From positions 10,614 through 23,008 of the forward strand of contig DBYF01000007.1 of NCBI GenBank assembly GCA_002310155.1: 12,395 bases of DNA, read 5' to 3'. The first letter of the stretch is position 1. The number at the start of each line of letters is the position of its first letter. The position numbers were made by a program, and so were the translations under genes. The notes under the pieces were generated by a model. That model did no database searches. It saw nothing but the letters and a program-made list of their open reading frames with translations, and was not told the origin of the DNA. Positions 1 through 7,350 of the stretch are shown piece by piece. The stretch is from Mageeibacillus sp. UBA1193. Its GTDB lineage: Bacteria > Bacillota > Clostridia > Saccharofermentanales > Saccharofermentanaceae.

Positions 1-747
1 AAGACCCACAGTAAGATCACGCTCGTCGTAAGAGACGAAGAAGACGGTATCCGAAGATATCTGCATCTGGCGACCGGTAACTATAACGATATCACCGCGA
101 AGATCTATACCGACATCGGACTCTTTACCGCGTCCGAGACATTCGGCGTAGACGCTTCCGAGTTCTTTAACACGCTTTCCGGATTCTCGGAACCGCCGGA
201 GTGGAGAAGACTCATCCCGGCTCCGACGAAGATGAAGAACTATTTTCTCGGCAAGATCTCTCAGGAAGCGAAGAATGCGAGAGCCGGAAAGAAGAGCCGC
301 ATTATCGCGAAGATGAATTCGCTTGTTGATGCGAACATCATCGACGCGCTGTACGATGCGTCCTGCGCGGGCGTGAAGATCGACCTGATCGTCAGAGGTA
401 TATGCTGTCTGCGTCCGGGTGTGCCGGGCCTTTCCGAGAACATTACGGTACGCTCCATTACCGGCAGATTCCTCGAGCACTCACGCATCTACTACTTCTA
501 CAACGAGGGCCAGGAAGACATCTATCTGTCCTCCGCGGACTGGATGCCGAGAAATCTCATCCGCCGCGTCGAGCTCCTGTTCCCGGTCGAGGATCCGGAC
601 TGCAAAGCCCGCGTGATGGAGGTCCTGGATGTGGAACTGGAAGATACTGTACGCTCCCACTTCCTGGATTCGGACGGAAGTTACCATAAATTGGACCTCC
701 GTGGAAAGAAAAAGCTTGACAGTCAGGAAGAGCTCCAGCAGAATTAA
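1..747 (+). CDS. ppk1: Polyphosphate kinase 1, C-terminal part (5' end outside the window)
   Basis: Reading frame 1 is open from the first base to TAA at 745-747, giving 248 residues of a protein that starts upstream. PPK1 makes inorganic polyphosphate reversibly from ATP through a phosphohistidine intermediate. The fragment opens with KTHSK, which matches the active-site motif holding the autophosphorylated His (His435 in E. coli). It also carries FLEHSRIYYF with the second essential His (His592 in E. coli) at nt 478-480. Their separation here, residues 3 and 160, is 157, exactly the E. coli spacing. Other family marks are HLATGNYN, YTDIGLFTA and LSSADWMPRNL. The C-terminus ends in a short charged tail. 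This end is GC-richer than the genes that follow (38/60 in nt 541-600, hand count). No terminator follows; the next gene starts 23 bp later. Confidence 0.95.
   Translation, partial: KTHSKITLVVRDEEDGIRRYLHLATGNYNDITAKIYTDIGLFTASETFGVDASEFFNTLSGFSEPPEWRRLIPAPTKMKNYFLGKISQEAKNARAGKKSRIIAKMNSLVDANIIDALYDASCAGVKIDLIVRGICCLRPGVPGLSENITVRSITGRFLEHSRIYYFYNEGQEDIYLSSADWMPRNLIRRVELLFPVEDPDCKARVMEVLDVELEDTVRSHFLDSDGSYHKLDLRGKKKLDSQEELQQN
716..744 (+). promoter_or_regulatory. Candidate sigma-A promoter inside the ppk1 3' end
   Basis: A perfect -35 hexamer TTGACA (716-721) is followed after 17 bp by CAGAAT (739-744), which matches four of six TATAAT positions. Transcription would start near 751, just after the ppk1 stop, leaving about 20 nt before the sensor start codon at 771. 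It would let the sensing operon be expressed apart from ppk1. The -10 is weak, so read-through from ppk1 is equally possible. Confidence 0.4.
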
Positions 748-770
748 GCTCAATCAGTGATGCAGGAGAA

Positions 771-1853
771 ATGACGTTTGCATCGAAAAATGCAGAAAGA
801 AGAGAGCGCGTGGCAAAGAGACTAAGTAGAAACAGAGTGTTCCTGGGAATTATGACGTTCATTACGGTGGCTCTTCTGATCCTGACCGTAGTTGGTCTTG
901 GCATATTTCGGTCTCAGACACAAAGATATAAAGCTTCCGGCATTGAAGATTATCAGACTTATTCCAGACATTTCGTTTTTATCGGGAATGACAGTGATAG
1001 CCGTGTCTCGGAGAGCCTTTACCAGAAGTTGCGCGAATACGGGCTTCAGAATGACTGTTATGTGGAACGGGCGGGAGATAATCTTGCGGCAGAGTATTCG
1101 AAACAGGAACAGATGGATATCGCGATCCGGTCCGATGTGTCCGGTATCATTCTGGAGGGAGACAATTCTGAGGAAACGGTCCGGCTTGTGAATCAAGCAT
1201 CCGAGTCCGGAATCCCGGTCGTTACTGTTATGGCAGACGTTCCGGATTCGAAGCGTGTCAGCTTCGTTGGCATGAACAATTACAGCGCCGGAATCAAGTA
1301 CGGCAAGCTAATTCTCAGTATCTCCGAGAGAGTGGAAGAAAAATGTACAGCTCTGGTTCTTATGAACGCCGAGGGAAATAGTAATGAGAATACGCTATAT
1401 GCTGCGATACAGGAAACGCTGAAGTCGACGAGCATCCAGATCGAGTCTGCGGTGATCGATTCAGCGTCCCCGTTGAGCGCAGAGGAGAAGATAGCAGATG
1501 TTCTGGATAAATACGAATCGCTCCCGGATATTATTGTCTGCTTAAGTGATATTAATTCCCGGTGTGCTTATCAATATATCGTTAACAAGAATGCGGTAGG
1601 AAATACGACGATCATCGGCTTTTACGACTCTCCGTCGGTCCTTCGTGCCATCGACAGAGGTACATTGGAGGCTACTTTCAGTGTAGATACTGAAAAGGTC
1701 GCGGTTTATTGTGTGGATGCTCTGAACGAATACCTCGACAAAGGAAATGTCAGTGAATACTTCAGCACGGACTATATCTTTATGGATAAGAAGAACGTAA
1801 AGCAGTATCTTGCGGACGTGAGCGGAGAAGGAACGAAAAATGAGACGAATTAG
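771..1853 (+). CDS. Membrane-anchored periplasmic-binding-protein-like sugar sensor
   Basis: This 360-residue protein has a basic N-terminus, one transmembrane segment (about 23-46) with no cleavage or lipobox motif, then a type I periplasmic-binding fold (about 67-347). Fold marks are FVFIGNDSD, the VSGIILEGD strand, ESGIPVVTV, SFVGMNNYSAG, LPDIIVCLSD and TTIIGFYDSP. It resembles RbsB-type binding proteins but is diverged and tethered, so it is more likely a signalling partner than a transport protein. Its gene overlaps the histidine kinase by 14 nt. That is the layout of the XylFII-LytS-YesN system of Clostridium beijerinckii, where an anchored binding protein forms a complex with the kinase; a similar role here is inferred. 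AGGAG (764-768) lies only 2 nt before the ATG. An in-frame GTG at 810 (residue 14), behind a purine-rich stretch, could be the true start and would keep the membrane segment. The ligand cannot be read from sequence. Confidence 0.85.
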   Translation: MTFASKNAERRERVAKRLSRNRVFLGIMTFITVALLILTVVGLGIFRSQTQRYKASGIEDYQTYSRHFVFIGNDSDSRVSESLYQKLREYGLQNDCYVERAGDNLAAEYSKQEQMDIAIRSDVSGIILEGDNSEETVRLVNQASESGIPVVTVMADVPDSKRVSFVGMNNYSAGIKYGKLILSISERVEEKCTALVLMNAEGNSNENTLYAAIQETLKSTSIQIESAVIDSASPLSAEEKIADVLDKYESLPDIIVCLSDINSRCAYQYIVNKNAVGNTTIIGFYDSPSVLRAIDRGTLEATFSVDTEKVAVYCVDALNEYLDKGNVSEYFSTDYIFMDKKNVKQYLADVSGEGTKNETN

Positions 1854-3345
1854 GCAGTTCCTTTCCCGAGTAAAGATCAGGCAAAAACTGATCATCGTAT
1901 TTCTGGCAACATCCATGATCGCTTTGGGTGTAAACCTTTTCGTATATATCAACCTGAACACGATGCTTGAACGAATTGATGCGGTTTACTCAACTAATAT
2001 CAATCTCAATAAACTTTCCGATGATGTTAAGAATGTTCATGCAGGACTTACGGGATATTTGGAAACAAAGGGTACGGATGATCTTGAACTGTATTACCGG
2101 TATTCTCAGGAGATCGCTGAAGAAATAGAAAATCTGAATGATCAGCCAACGGATAATGCTTTAAAACTCGGGGAACGCAATGTCCGCAATCTGAGTAAAA
2201 ACTATCTGGCAACAGCTGAAAAGGCTATTCGAGGAAAGAGAGCCCGTAATGTTGAGTTATATACCCGATTCTACAACGAATGTTGTGAGTCTTTCGAATA
2301 CCTTAATACGTACATTTACAGTTTGAATAATGAGACTTTCCGGACGAATTCTGAAAGCTTTAACACGATGATCAATTCTCTTCATTATTCGCAGATCCTC
2401 TGCCTTTCTATTTTCATCATCGTGTCTTTGATGAATGTCCTTCTTATCATTCTTCTTACGAGTACCATTACAAGACCGCTGACAAACCTGTCTGAAAAAG
2501 CAAAAGAGATCTCATCCGGAAACCCTGAGAACGTTGAGCTTCTCACAATCGAATCGAATGACGAAATCGGGCATGTGACGCGGGCCTTTAACCGTATGCT
2601 TGTCAGTATTAAGGAATATATCGGGCGGATCAGAGAGCAGATGGTCACTGAGAGTGCCATGAAAGAAAAGAGCCTGCTGATGGAGAACCACTTGAAGGAC
2701 GCCCAGCTCAAGTATCTTCAGGCACAGATCAATCCGCATTTCCTCTTCAATACACTAAATGCCGGCGCGCAACTGGCTATGATGGAGGATGCGAAACGGA
2801 CTGGTGACTATATTCAGAACATGGCTGATTTTTTTCGGTATAATGTTAAAAAGGATAATAAAAAGGTCAGAATTGCTGAAGAAATCGAATTGGTGGACAG
2901 CTACATATATATTATGAACGTTAGATTCTCCGGCGAGATTTCTTTCAGTAAGAAGATCGATGAGTCACTTCTTGATGTAATCGTTCCGAGTATGATCCTT
3001 CAGCCGATCTTTGAGAATGCAGTGAAGTACGGGATCAATAATCTGGATGAAAGATCTATCGAGATCGTTCTTTCGCTTTACAAAAAGGACCAGTTCGCAT
3101 GTGTTGAAATCCACGATAACGGAAAGGGCATGGATCAGAAAATCATCGATCAGCTTCTCTCCCGTCAGCCACTCGAATATTCGAAGAAGCCGGATGATGA
3201 GAAGAGTGTGGGATTGGCAAACGTAATCGCGAGACTGGATATCTTTTTTAACGGAAAAGAGAAGTTTGAAATCAAAAGTGCCGAGAATCAGGGAACAAGT
3301 GTAATAATAAGTATACCGAGGCGGGATGAAACATGTATAGAGTAA
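1840..3345 (+). CDS. LytS/YesM-type sensor histidine kinase
   Basis: This is a 501-residue membrane kinase that should phosphorylate the regulator encoded next. Order: basic N-terminus, TM1 (about 17-39), extracellular region (about 40-184, helical-looking, no domain I recognise), TM2 (about 185-207), HAMP linker (208-260, with TRPLTNLSEKAKEI and NDEIGHVTRAFN). The His_kinase motif QINPHFLFNTLN (297-308) carries phospho-acceptor His300. The HATPase domain has LQPIFENAVKYGI with N-box Asn393, DNGKGM (426-431) and VGLANVIARL (457-466). Length and order are normal for the family, and all visible catalytic motifs are intact. The start is supported by AGAAGGA (1826-1832), 7 nt before the ATG. The gene overlaps the sensor upstream by 14 nt and the regulator downstream by 13 nt, suggesting translational coupling and fixed stoichiometry. 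The lack of a recognisable ligand-binding domain fits a kinase that senses sugar through a separate binding protein. Confidence 0.93.
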   Translation: MRRIRQFLSRVKIRQKLIIVFLATSMIALGVNLFVYINLNTMLERIDAVYSTNINLNKLSDDVKNVHAGLTGYLETKGTDDLELYYRYSQEIAEEIENLNDQPTDNALKLGERNVRNLSKNYLATAEKAIRGKRARNVELYTRFYNECCESFEYLNTYIYSLNNETFRTNSESFNTMINSLHYSQILCLSIFIIVSLMNVLLIILLTSTITRPLTNLSEKAKEISSGNPENVELLTIESNDEIGHVTRAFNRMLVSIKEYIGRIREQMVTESAMKEKSLLMENHLKDAQLKYLQAQINPHFLFNTLNAGAQLAMMEDAKRTGDYIQNMADFFRYNVKKDNKKVRIAEEIELVDSYIYIMNVRFSGEISFSKKIDESLLDVIVPSMILQPIFENAVKYGINNLDERSIEIVLSLYKKDQFACVEIHDNGKGMDQKIIDQLLSRQPLEYSKKPDDEKSVGLANVIARLDIFFNGKEKFEIKSAENQGTSVIISIPRRDETCIE

Positions 3346-4934
3346 TGCTGGCAGATGATGAAGGAATCGTAATCGATTCTCTGAAATATATTATTGAGAA
3401 AAGCTTTCCCGGAGAGTGTGAGATCGAGACGGCTAAAACCGGAAGAAATGTCATTGAACTGGCGGAGAGTTTCCGTCCGGACATTAGCTTTATGGATATT
3501 AAGATGCCGGGGATCAATGGTATCGAAGCGATCCGCGAGATTCAGAAATTCAACAGTAAAACCGTATTTATTGTGCTTACGGCATATGACAAATTTGACT
3601 ATGCTAAAGAAGCGATCAATCTTGGAGTCCTCGAATATGTCAACAAGCCGTTTGACAAAGAGAAGATCGAGACTGTCCTTAGAAAAGCGATGGACGAGGT
3701 GGACAAAGAAAGAAATTCCAGACGGGAGAAACTGGAAATCAAAGAGAAGTTTGAGACGATCATGCCGATTATTGAGACCGGACTGATCCAAAATCTTCTG
3801 TTCCACACCCACTTTCAGAAGGATATTGATACGTATAGATCACTTCTGGGAATTATCGGTAAATATGCGTACATGATGGTGATCGTTAACGATGGGGATC
3901 TGCCGGAGAACCAGATGCGGGGCGCAGTCGCTGCAAGTCTTGAACTCCAGAAGAATTATTCAGATATTAGAATGATTATTGAGAACTTTTTTAACTGTAT
4001 CATCGGCTCGGTGATGGGAAATAAGATCCCCGTGCTGGTCCCTTATGAAAAAGATGAACTGTCATACGAGAAACGCGCGGAGATCGTTGAGCAGGCTTCT
4101 AAGCTTGGCAAACGGCTAAATGAGGAGCTTGATCTCAGATGCCGGATCGGTATCGGAAGCGTACGAATGATCGGTTCCGTTTCGGATTCCTATAGCGAAG
4201 CGCTGACCTCACTTTTCAGTACATCGGAAAAGGTTGCACATGCAGAAGACATCCGCGTGGGATGTGAATATGAAGATAACTATCCTGTCAAAACCGAGAA
4301 AGAACTCTTCGAAGCCATCAGCGCAGGAAATGTTCAATTGGCGGAAGAAAAGGCGGGACGTTTTTTCGAATGGATGCGGACACAGTCCGGAGGAAGTCTT
4401 TCGGATATCCGTCTTAAGATCCTGGAATTTGTTCTTCGCGCTGAACATATCGTGTATAGTAACGGCGGACACCTTTACCGATTTAACGGAAGATCGGAGT
4501 ATCTTCCGGAAGTCTGTATGATGGAAAACCCGGAATCCCTGAAGGTCTGGCTGATCGAACATATCGACCGTGCGGTGATCATGCTGAACTCCGGAACCGG
4601 AGTGCCCTCTGAAGACATTATCATGAATGCAAAGGAATACATCGATAATCATTACAATGAGGATATTTCTTTGGAGAGCATGTCCTGTCAGACGGATATA
4701 AGTCCATATTATTTCAGCAAGCTTTTCAAGCATCAGATCGGCGTGACCTTCATCGATTATCTGACAAACCTTCGCATTGCCAAAGCAAAAGAACTGCTTA
4801 GAAATCCACAGTTGTCCATGAAGGAAATCTGCAGCGAAGTCGGCTATAACAATCCGAACTATTTCAGCAGGATCTTCAAAAAGAGTACCGGAATGACTCC
4901 GACAGAATATAAGGAAGGTGAGAAAGAAATATGA
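3333..4934 (+). CDS. YesN-type response regulator with AraC-family DNA-binding domain
   Basis: This is a 533-residue cytoplasmic transcription regulator. The receiver domain (about 2-120) has the acidic pair DD at 8-9, phospho-acceptor Asp55 in SFMDIKMPG, Thr83 and Lys105 (NKPFD), so all switch residues are present. A long central region (about 130-425) has no motif I can name, but such a linker is common in YesN-type proteins. The C-terminus (about 430-528) is a double helix-turn-helix AraC domain: YIDNHYNEDISLESMS, SPYYFSKLFKHQIGVTF, YLTNLRIAKAKELL, EICSEVGYNNPNYFSRIFKK, TGMTPTEYK. It is the likely partner of the kinase upstream and probable activator of the chvE-mms operon, where direct and inverted repeats sit before chvE. 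It may also control its own operon. It overlaps the kinase by 13 nt and the XylF-like gene by 4 nt (ATGA). Its Shine-Dalgarno is weak (GAGG at 3318-3321), fitting coupled translation. Confidence 0.93.
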   Translation: MYRVMLADDEGIVIDSLKYIIEKSFPGECEIETAKTGRNVIELAESFRPDISFMDIKMPGINGIEAIREIQKFNSKTVFIVLTAYDKFDYAKEAINLGVLEYVNKPFDKEKIETVLRKAMDEVDKERNSRREKLEIKEKFETIMPIIETGLIQNLLFHTHFQKDIDTYRSLLGIIGKYAYMMVIVNDGDLPENQMRGAVAASLELQKNYSDIRMIIENFFNCIIGSVMGNKIPVLVPYEKDELSYEKRAEIVEQASKLGKRLNEELDLRCRIGIGSVRMIGSVSDSYSEALTSLFSTSEKVAHAEDIRVGCEYEDNYPVKTEKELFEAISAGNVQLAEEKAGRFFEWMRTQSGGSLSDIRLKILEFVLRAEHIVYSNGGHLYRFNGRSEYLPEVCMMENPESLKVWLIEHIDRAVIMLNSGTGVPSEDIIMNAKEYIDNHYNEDISLESMSCQTDISPYYFSKLFKHQIGVTFIDYLTNLRIAKAKELLRNPQLSMKEICSEVGYNNPNYFSRIFKKSTGMTPTEYKEGEKEI

Positions 4935-6040
4935 GCAAATGTTTCCGTAATGTAGCGATTTTTTTGATTTCGTTCAGCCTGGTTTGTTTCTCTACCGCGT
5001 GTGTGAATTCTAAAGAGGCACCGAAAGCACATAAGTCTGAGAAATCGGCCAATTATACAATCGGACTCAGCTTTGATTCTTATGTTATCGAGCGATGGAC
5101 AAGAGAACGTGATATATTCTGTGCCACAGCGAATGATTTGGGGGCAGATGTCAATGTCCAGTCCGCAAATGGAGAGGTCGAGACTCAGATCGCCCAGCTT
5201 CAGTATTTTATCAATCTGAAAGTGGATTGTATCGTGGTGGTCGCAATCGATGCGGATGCTTTGACGGAGACGATCATAGATGCAAAGGACGCGGGGATCC
5301 CGGTCATTTGCTATGATCGTATCATCAGAAACGCGAACGCGGATCTTTATATATCCTTTAATAACGAAGGAGTGGGGGAAAGAATGGCGGAAGCGATCTG
5401 CGGAGAAATCGGCGATAACAGTAATATTGTCGAGATCATGGGACCGGAAAACGACTATAATGTTCCTCAGGTCATGTCCGGATTCGATTCGGTCTGCGAA
5501 AAGCACGGCCAGAATGTACTTCTGAAGTATAATTGCGACAGCTGGAGACAGGAATTGGCCTACAGCTTTGTAAATGACAATATCGAGGTGATCAGTCAGG
5601 CTGAGGCTATCATGTGTGGTAACGACGCGCTGGCCGGAGAAACGGTCCATGCGTTGGCAGAAAACGGTCTCGCCGGAAAAATCAAAGTGGTGGGTCAGGA
5701 TGCAGATATTGAAGCCTGTCAGAGAATTGTAGAGGGTACACAGTTGATGACTGTTTATAAGCCGGTGGAGAGTCTTGCGAAACTTGCTGCCGAATATGCG
5801 GCAAAACTTGCAAGGCATGAGTCGCTCGAAACAACTATGAGCTTCAATGATGGCACTTATAATATTCCTTATGTTGCCATAGAACCGATAGCAGTGAATA
5901 AGGATAATCTGGATAATGAGATTATCGAAAGTGGATTCCATCTCCGCGAAGAAGTATATATCAATGTAAACATGGATCCCGGGAAGAATAAAGAGAGCGG
6001 TGTCTCGGAAGAAGAGTCGTCTTCGGAGACGATAGCATAA
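4931..6040 (+). CDS. xylF: XylF-like D-xylose-type binding lipoprotein
   Basis: This 369-residue extracellular sugar-binding protein has a signal peptide ending in STAC with lipid Cys24, then the mature protein from about residue 40. It strongly resembles E. coli XylF: IERWTRERDIF (53-63), VQSANGEVETQ (76-86), CYDRII (127-132), YISFNNEGVGE (140-150), DSWRQE (203-208), CGNDALAG (229-236), VGQDAD (254-259), MTVYKP (273-278) and SGFH near 334. Residues expected to line the xylose pocket (Arg-Trp, Asp-Arg, the Asn/Asp of GND, Asp of GQD, Lys of YKP) are present, so D-xylose or a similar aldose is the likely ligand. The Ser/Glu-rich tail (about 350-369) is extra. It overlaps the response regulator by 4 nt with AAGGAAGGT (4911-4919) upstream, so it belongs to the signalling operon rather than starting the transporter operon. 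It may be a second sensor input or feed the transporter; sequence does not decide. Confidence 0.9.
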   Translation: MSKCFRNVAIFLISFSLVCFSTACVNSKEAPKAHKSEKSANYTIGLSFDSYVIERWTRERDIFCATANDLGADVNVQSANGEVETQIAQLQYFINLKVDCIVVVAIDADALTETIIDAKDAGIPVICYDRIIRNANADLYISFNNEGVGERMAEAICGEIGDNSNIVEIMGPENDYNVPQVMSGFDSVCEKHGQNVLLKYNCDSWRQELAYSFVNDNIEVISQAEAIMCGNDALAGETVHALAENGLAGKIKVVGQDADIEACQRIVEGTQLMTVYKPVESLAKLAAEYAAKLARHESLETTMSFNDGTYNIPYVAIEPIAVNKDNLDNEIIESGFHLREEVYINVNMDPGKNKESGVSEEESSSETIA

Positions 6041-6067
6041 TTCTGACACGTCCTAAATACTGAAGTT

Positions 6068-6118
6068 AAAAATGTGCTAATTCATTTGTAAACATACTTC
6101 TGTGTGACAAAAATATGC
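6068..6118 (+). repeat. Direct repeat, candidate regulator half-sites
   Basis: AAAAATGTGC (6068-6077) and AAAAATATGC (6109-6118) match at 9 of 10 bases and start 41 bp apart, close to four helical turns, so they face the same side of the DNA. AraC-family regulators commonly bind direct repeats upstream of a promoter. The A-run inflates the match, so this is only a candidate. Confidence 0.3.
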
Positions 6119-6134
6119 AGAAAATCGATATGAT
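6104..6134 (+). promoter_or_regulatory. Candidate chvE promoter P1 (GTGACA / TATGAT)
   Basis: GTGACA (6104-6109, 5/6 to TTGACA) and TATGAT (6129-6134, 5/6 to TATAAT) are separated by 19 bp, longer than the usual 17. Wide spacing is often seen at promoters needing an activator, which would fit control by the YesN/AraC-type regulator. The -10 lies inside the 6120-6138 dyad. Confidence 0.35.
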
Positions 6135-6138
6135 TTTC
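6120..6138. repeat. Perfect 7-bp dyad overlapping the candidate -10
   Basis: GAAAATC (6120-6126), spacer GATAT, GATTTTC (6132-6138) is a perfect inverted repeat. An outer pair GCAGAA (6117-6122) and TTCTGC (6142-6147) is also complementary and shares GAA with the left arm. It could be an operator or a leader hairpin; it has no following T-run, so a terminator is unlikely. Confidence 0.4.
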
Positions 6139-6150
6139 CTATTCTGCCAG

Positions 6151-6159
6151 TGATATTTT
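6151..6159 (+). promoter_or_regulatory. Candidate extended -10 promoter P2 for chvE
   Basis: TGATATTTT is an extended -10 (TG, one base, then TATTTT with 4/6 match). No good -35 lies upstream. If used, transcription would begin near 6166, inside the palindrome at 6161-6173, leaving a leader of about 37 nt before the chvE start. It is an alternative to P1. Confidence 0.25.
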
Positions 6160-6160
6160 G

Positions 6161-6173
6161 GTTTCAGTGAAAC
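6161..6173. repeat. 13-bp palindrome GTTTCAGTGAAAC, candidate operator
   Basis: GTTTCA, one central G, TGAAAC is a perfect dyad just upstream of the chvE ribosome site. It is flanked by a further complementary pair, GTGAT (6150-6154) and ATCAC (6174-6178). The one-base centre suits a DNA operator for a dimeric regulator better than an RNA hairpin. Its position at or just after the candidate start sites suits a repressor. Confidence 0.4.
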
Positions 6174-6202
6174 ATCACAAAAAGTAATAGGAGGTTATAT
6201 TG

Positions 6203-7333
6203 ATGAGTATTAAAAGATTTCTTGGCGCAATTCTTTGCTCCGCACTGATTATGGTGCCGATGGCAGGTTGTGTTAAAAAAGAAGGAGATGCATCAAAAGC
6301 GCCTGAGACCCAGGCATCCGAAACAACAAAGGCAGCAGAGACAAAGAGTGGAGAAAAGTATACGATCGGCGTTTCCATGCCTACGAGGACTCTGCAGAGA
6401 TGGAATCAGGATGGAGATTACATGAAGCAGGAGCTCGAGGCAGCAGGCTTCGAGGTTGACCTTCAGTACGGCGCAGACGATGTAGCTACACAGCTTTCTC
6501 AGATTGAGAACATGTGTAATTCCGGATGTAAAGTTCTGGTTATCGCGGCGATCGAATGCTCTTCTTTAGGTTCCGTTCTTGATATGGCAGAAGCTAAAGG
6601 CATCCCGGTTATCGCTTATGACCGTCTGCTTATGGATTCCGACACGGTTGACTACTATGCTACATTCGATAACTACATGGTAGGTACGATCCAGGGCAAC
6701 TATATTGTAGATACACTGGATCTGAAGAATGCTGCAGGTCCGTTCAACATCGAGATCACAGCTGGTGACCCTGGTGACAACAATGCTCAATTCTTCTACG
6801 ATGGTGCAATGGATATTCTGAAGCCTTACATTGAAAGCGGCAAACTGAACGTTGTTTCCGGTCAGAAGGATTTCAAAGATGTTGCAACACCCGGATGGGC
6901 CACAGAGACCGCTCAGGCAAGAGCTGAATCCATCCTTTCTTCTTACTATGCTTCCGGCACAAACCTTGATGCATGGCTCTGCTCCAATGACTCTACTGCA
7001 ACTGGTGTAGTCAATGCTCTCGCTGCTAACTACACAGGTAAGTATCCGATCATCACCGGCCAGGACTGCGATATCACAAACGTGAAGAACATGCTCGCTG
7101 ATAAGCAGGCGATGTCTGTATTCAAGGATACACGTAAACTTGCTAAGCAGGTTGTTAAGATGGTTTCCCAGATCGTTAAGAACGAAACTGTTGATGTAAA
7201 CGATGAAAAAACATACGACAACCGTAAGAAAATAGTTCCGACTTTCCTCTGCGAACCTGTATTCGCTGACAAGAACAACTACAAGGAAATCCTTATCGAT
7301 TCCGGTTACTATACTGAAGACAAGCTGAAGTAA
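6203..7333 (+). CDS. chvE: ChvE-like multiple-monosaccharide binding lipoprotein
   Basis: The product (376 residues) captures sugars outside the cell for the ABC importer encoded downstream. A signal peptide ends in MAGC (lipid Cys23), followed by a Thr/Ala/Lys-rich linker to about residue 52. The mature fold matches Agrobacterium ChvE: IGVSMPTRTLQRWNQDGD, LQYGADDVATQLSQIENM, KVLVIAAIE, IAYDRLL (137-143), YYATFDN (151-157), CSNDSTATG (260-268) and GQDCD (286-290). ChvE-type proteins bind several aldoses (glucose, galactose, xylose, arabinose and others), so the ligand range may be broad. I chose ATG 6203 because AGGAGG (6189-6194) lies 8 nt before it. A TTG at 6200 in the same frame would add one residue and is too close to the ribosome site. 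Strong Shine-Dalgarno, codon choice biased to forms such as GTT, GCT, AAC and TTC, and a terminator right after the gene all point to high expression relative to the ATPase and permeases. Confidence 0.93.
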   Translation: MSIKRFLGAILCSALIMVPMAGCVKKEGDASKAPETQASETTKAAETKSGEKYTIGVSMPTRTLQRWNQDGDYMKQELEAAGFEVDLQYGADDVATQLSQIENMCNSGCKVLVIAAIECSSLGSVLDMAEAKGIPVIAYDRLLMDSDTVDYYATFDNYMVGTIQGNYIVDTLDLKNAAGPFNIEITAGDPGDNNAQFFYDGAMDILKPYIESGKLNVVSGQKDFKDVATPGWATETAQARAESILSSYYASGTNLDAWLCSNDSTATGVVNALAANYTGKYPIITGQDCDITNVKNMLADKQAMSVFKDTRKLAKQVVKMVSQIVKNETVDVNDEKTYDNRKKIVPTFLCEPVFADKNNYKEILIDSGYYTEDKLK

Positions 7334-7350
7334 TAGCCATTACCGCAATT

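Larger units (their letters stand above)
6041..6202 (+). promoter_or_regulatory. Leader region between xylF-like gene and chvE
   Basis: This 162-bp AT-rich stretch is the largest gap inside the cassette. I see no GC-rich hairpin with a T-tract, so read-through from the signalling operon is possible. It holds two candidate promoters, a near-perfect direct repeat, two perfect dyads (listed separately) and the chvE Shine-Dalgarno. No small ORF with a convincing ribosome site was found. It is the best candidate for control by the AraC-type regulator. Confidence 0.7.

Noticed and set aside
402..689. Alternative-frame open frames inside ppk1
   Set aside because: They arise from high GC in a conserved gene; frame 1 holds both catalytic histidines at the right spacing.
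4859..6049. A 396-codon open frame on the minus strand opposite the xylF-like gene
   Set aside because: The plus strand here encodes a protein with full XylF motifs and a ribosome site. The minus frame shows no recognisable domain and is Cys/His/Ile-rich as expected of an antisense shadow.
6087..6100. CcpA cre-like site TGTAAACATACTTC
   Set aside because: Only the left half (TGTAAAC) matches the consensus; the central CG and the right half are missing.
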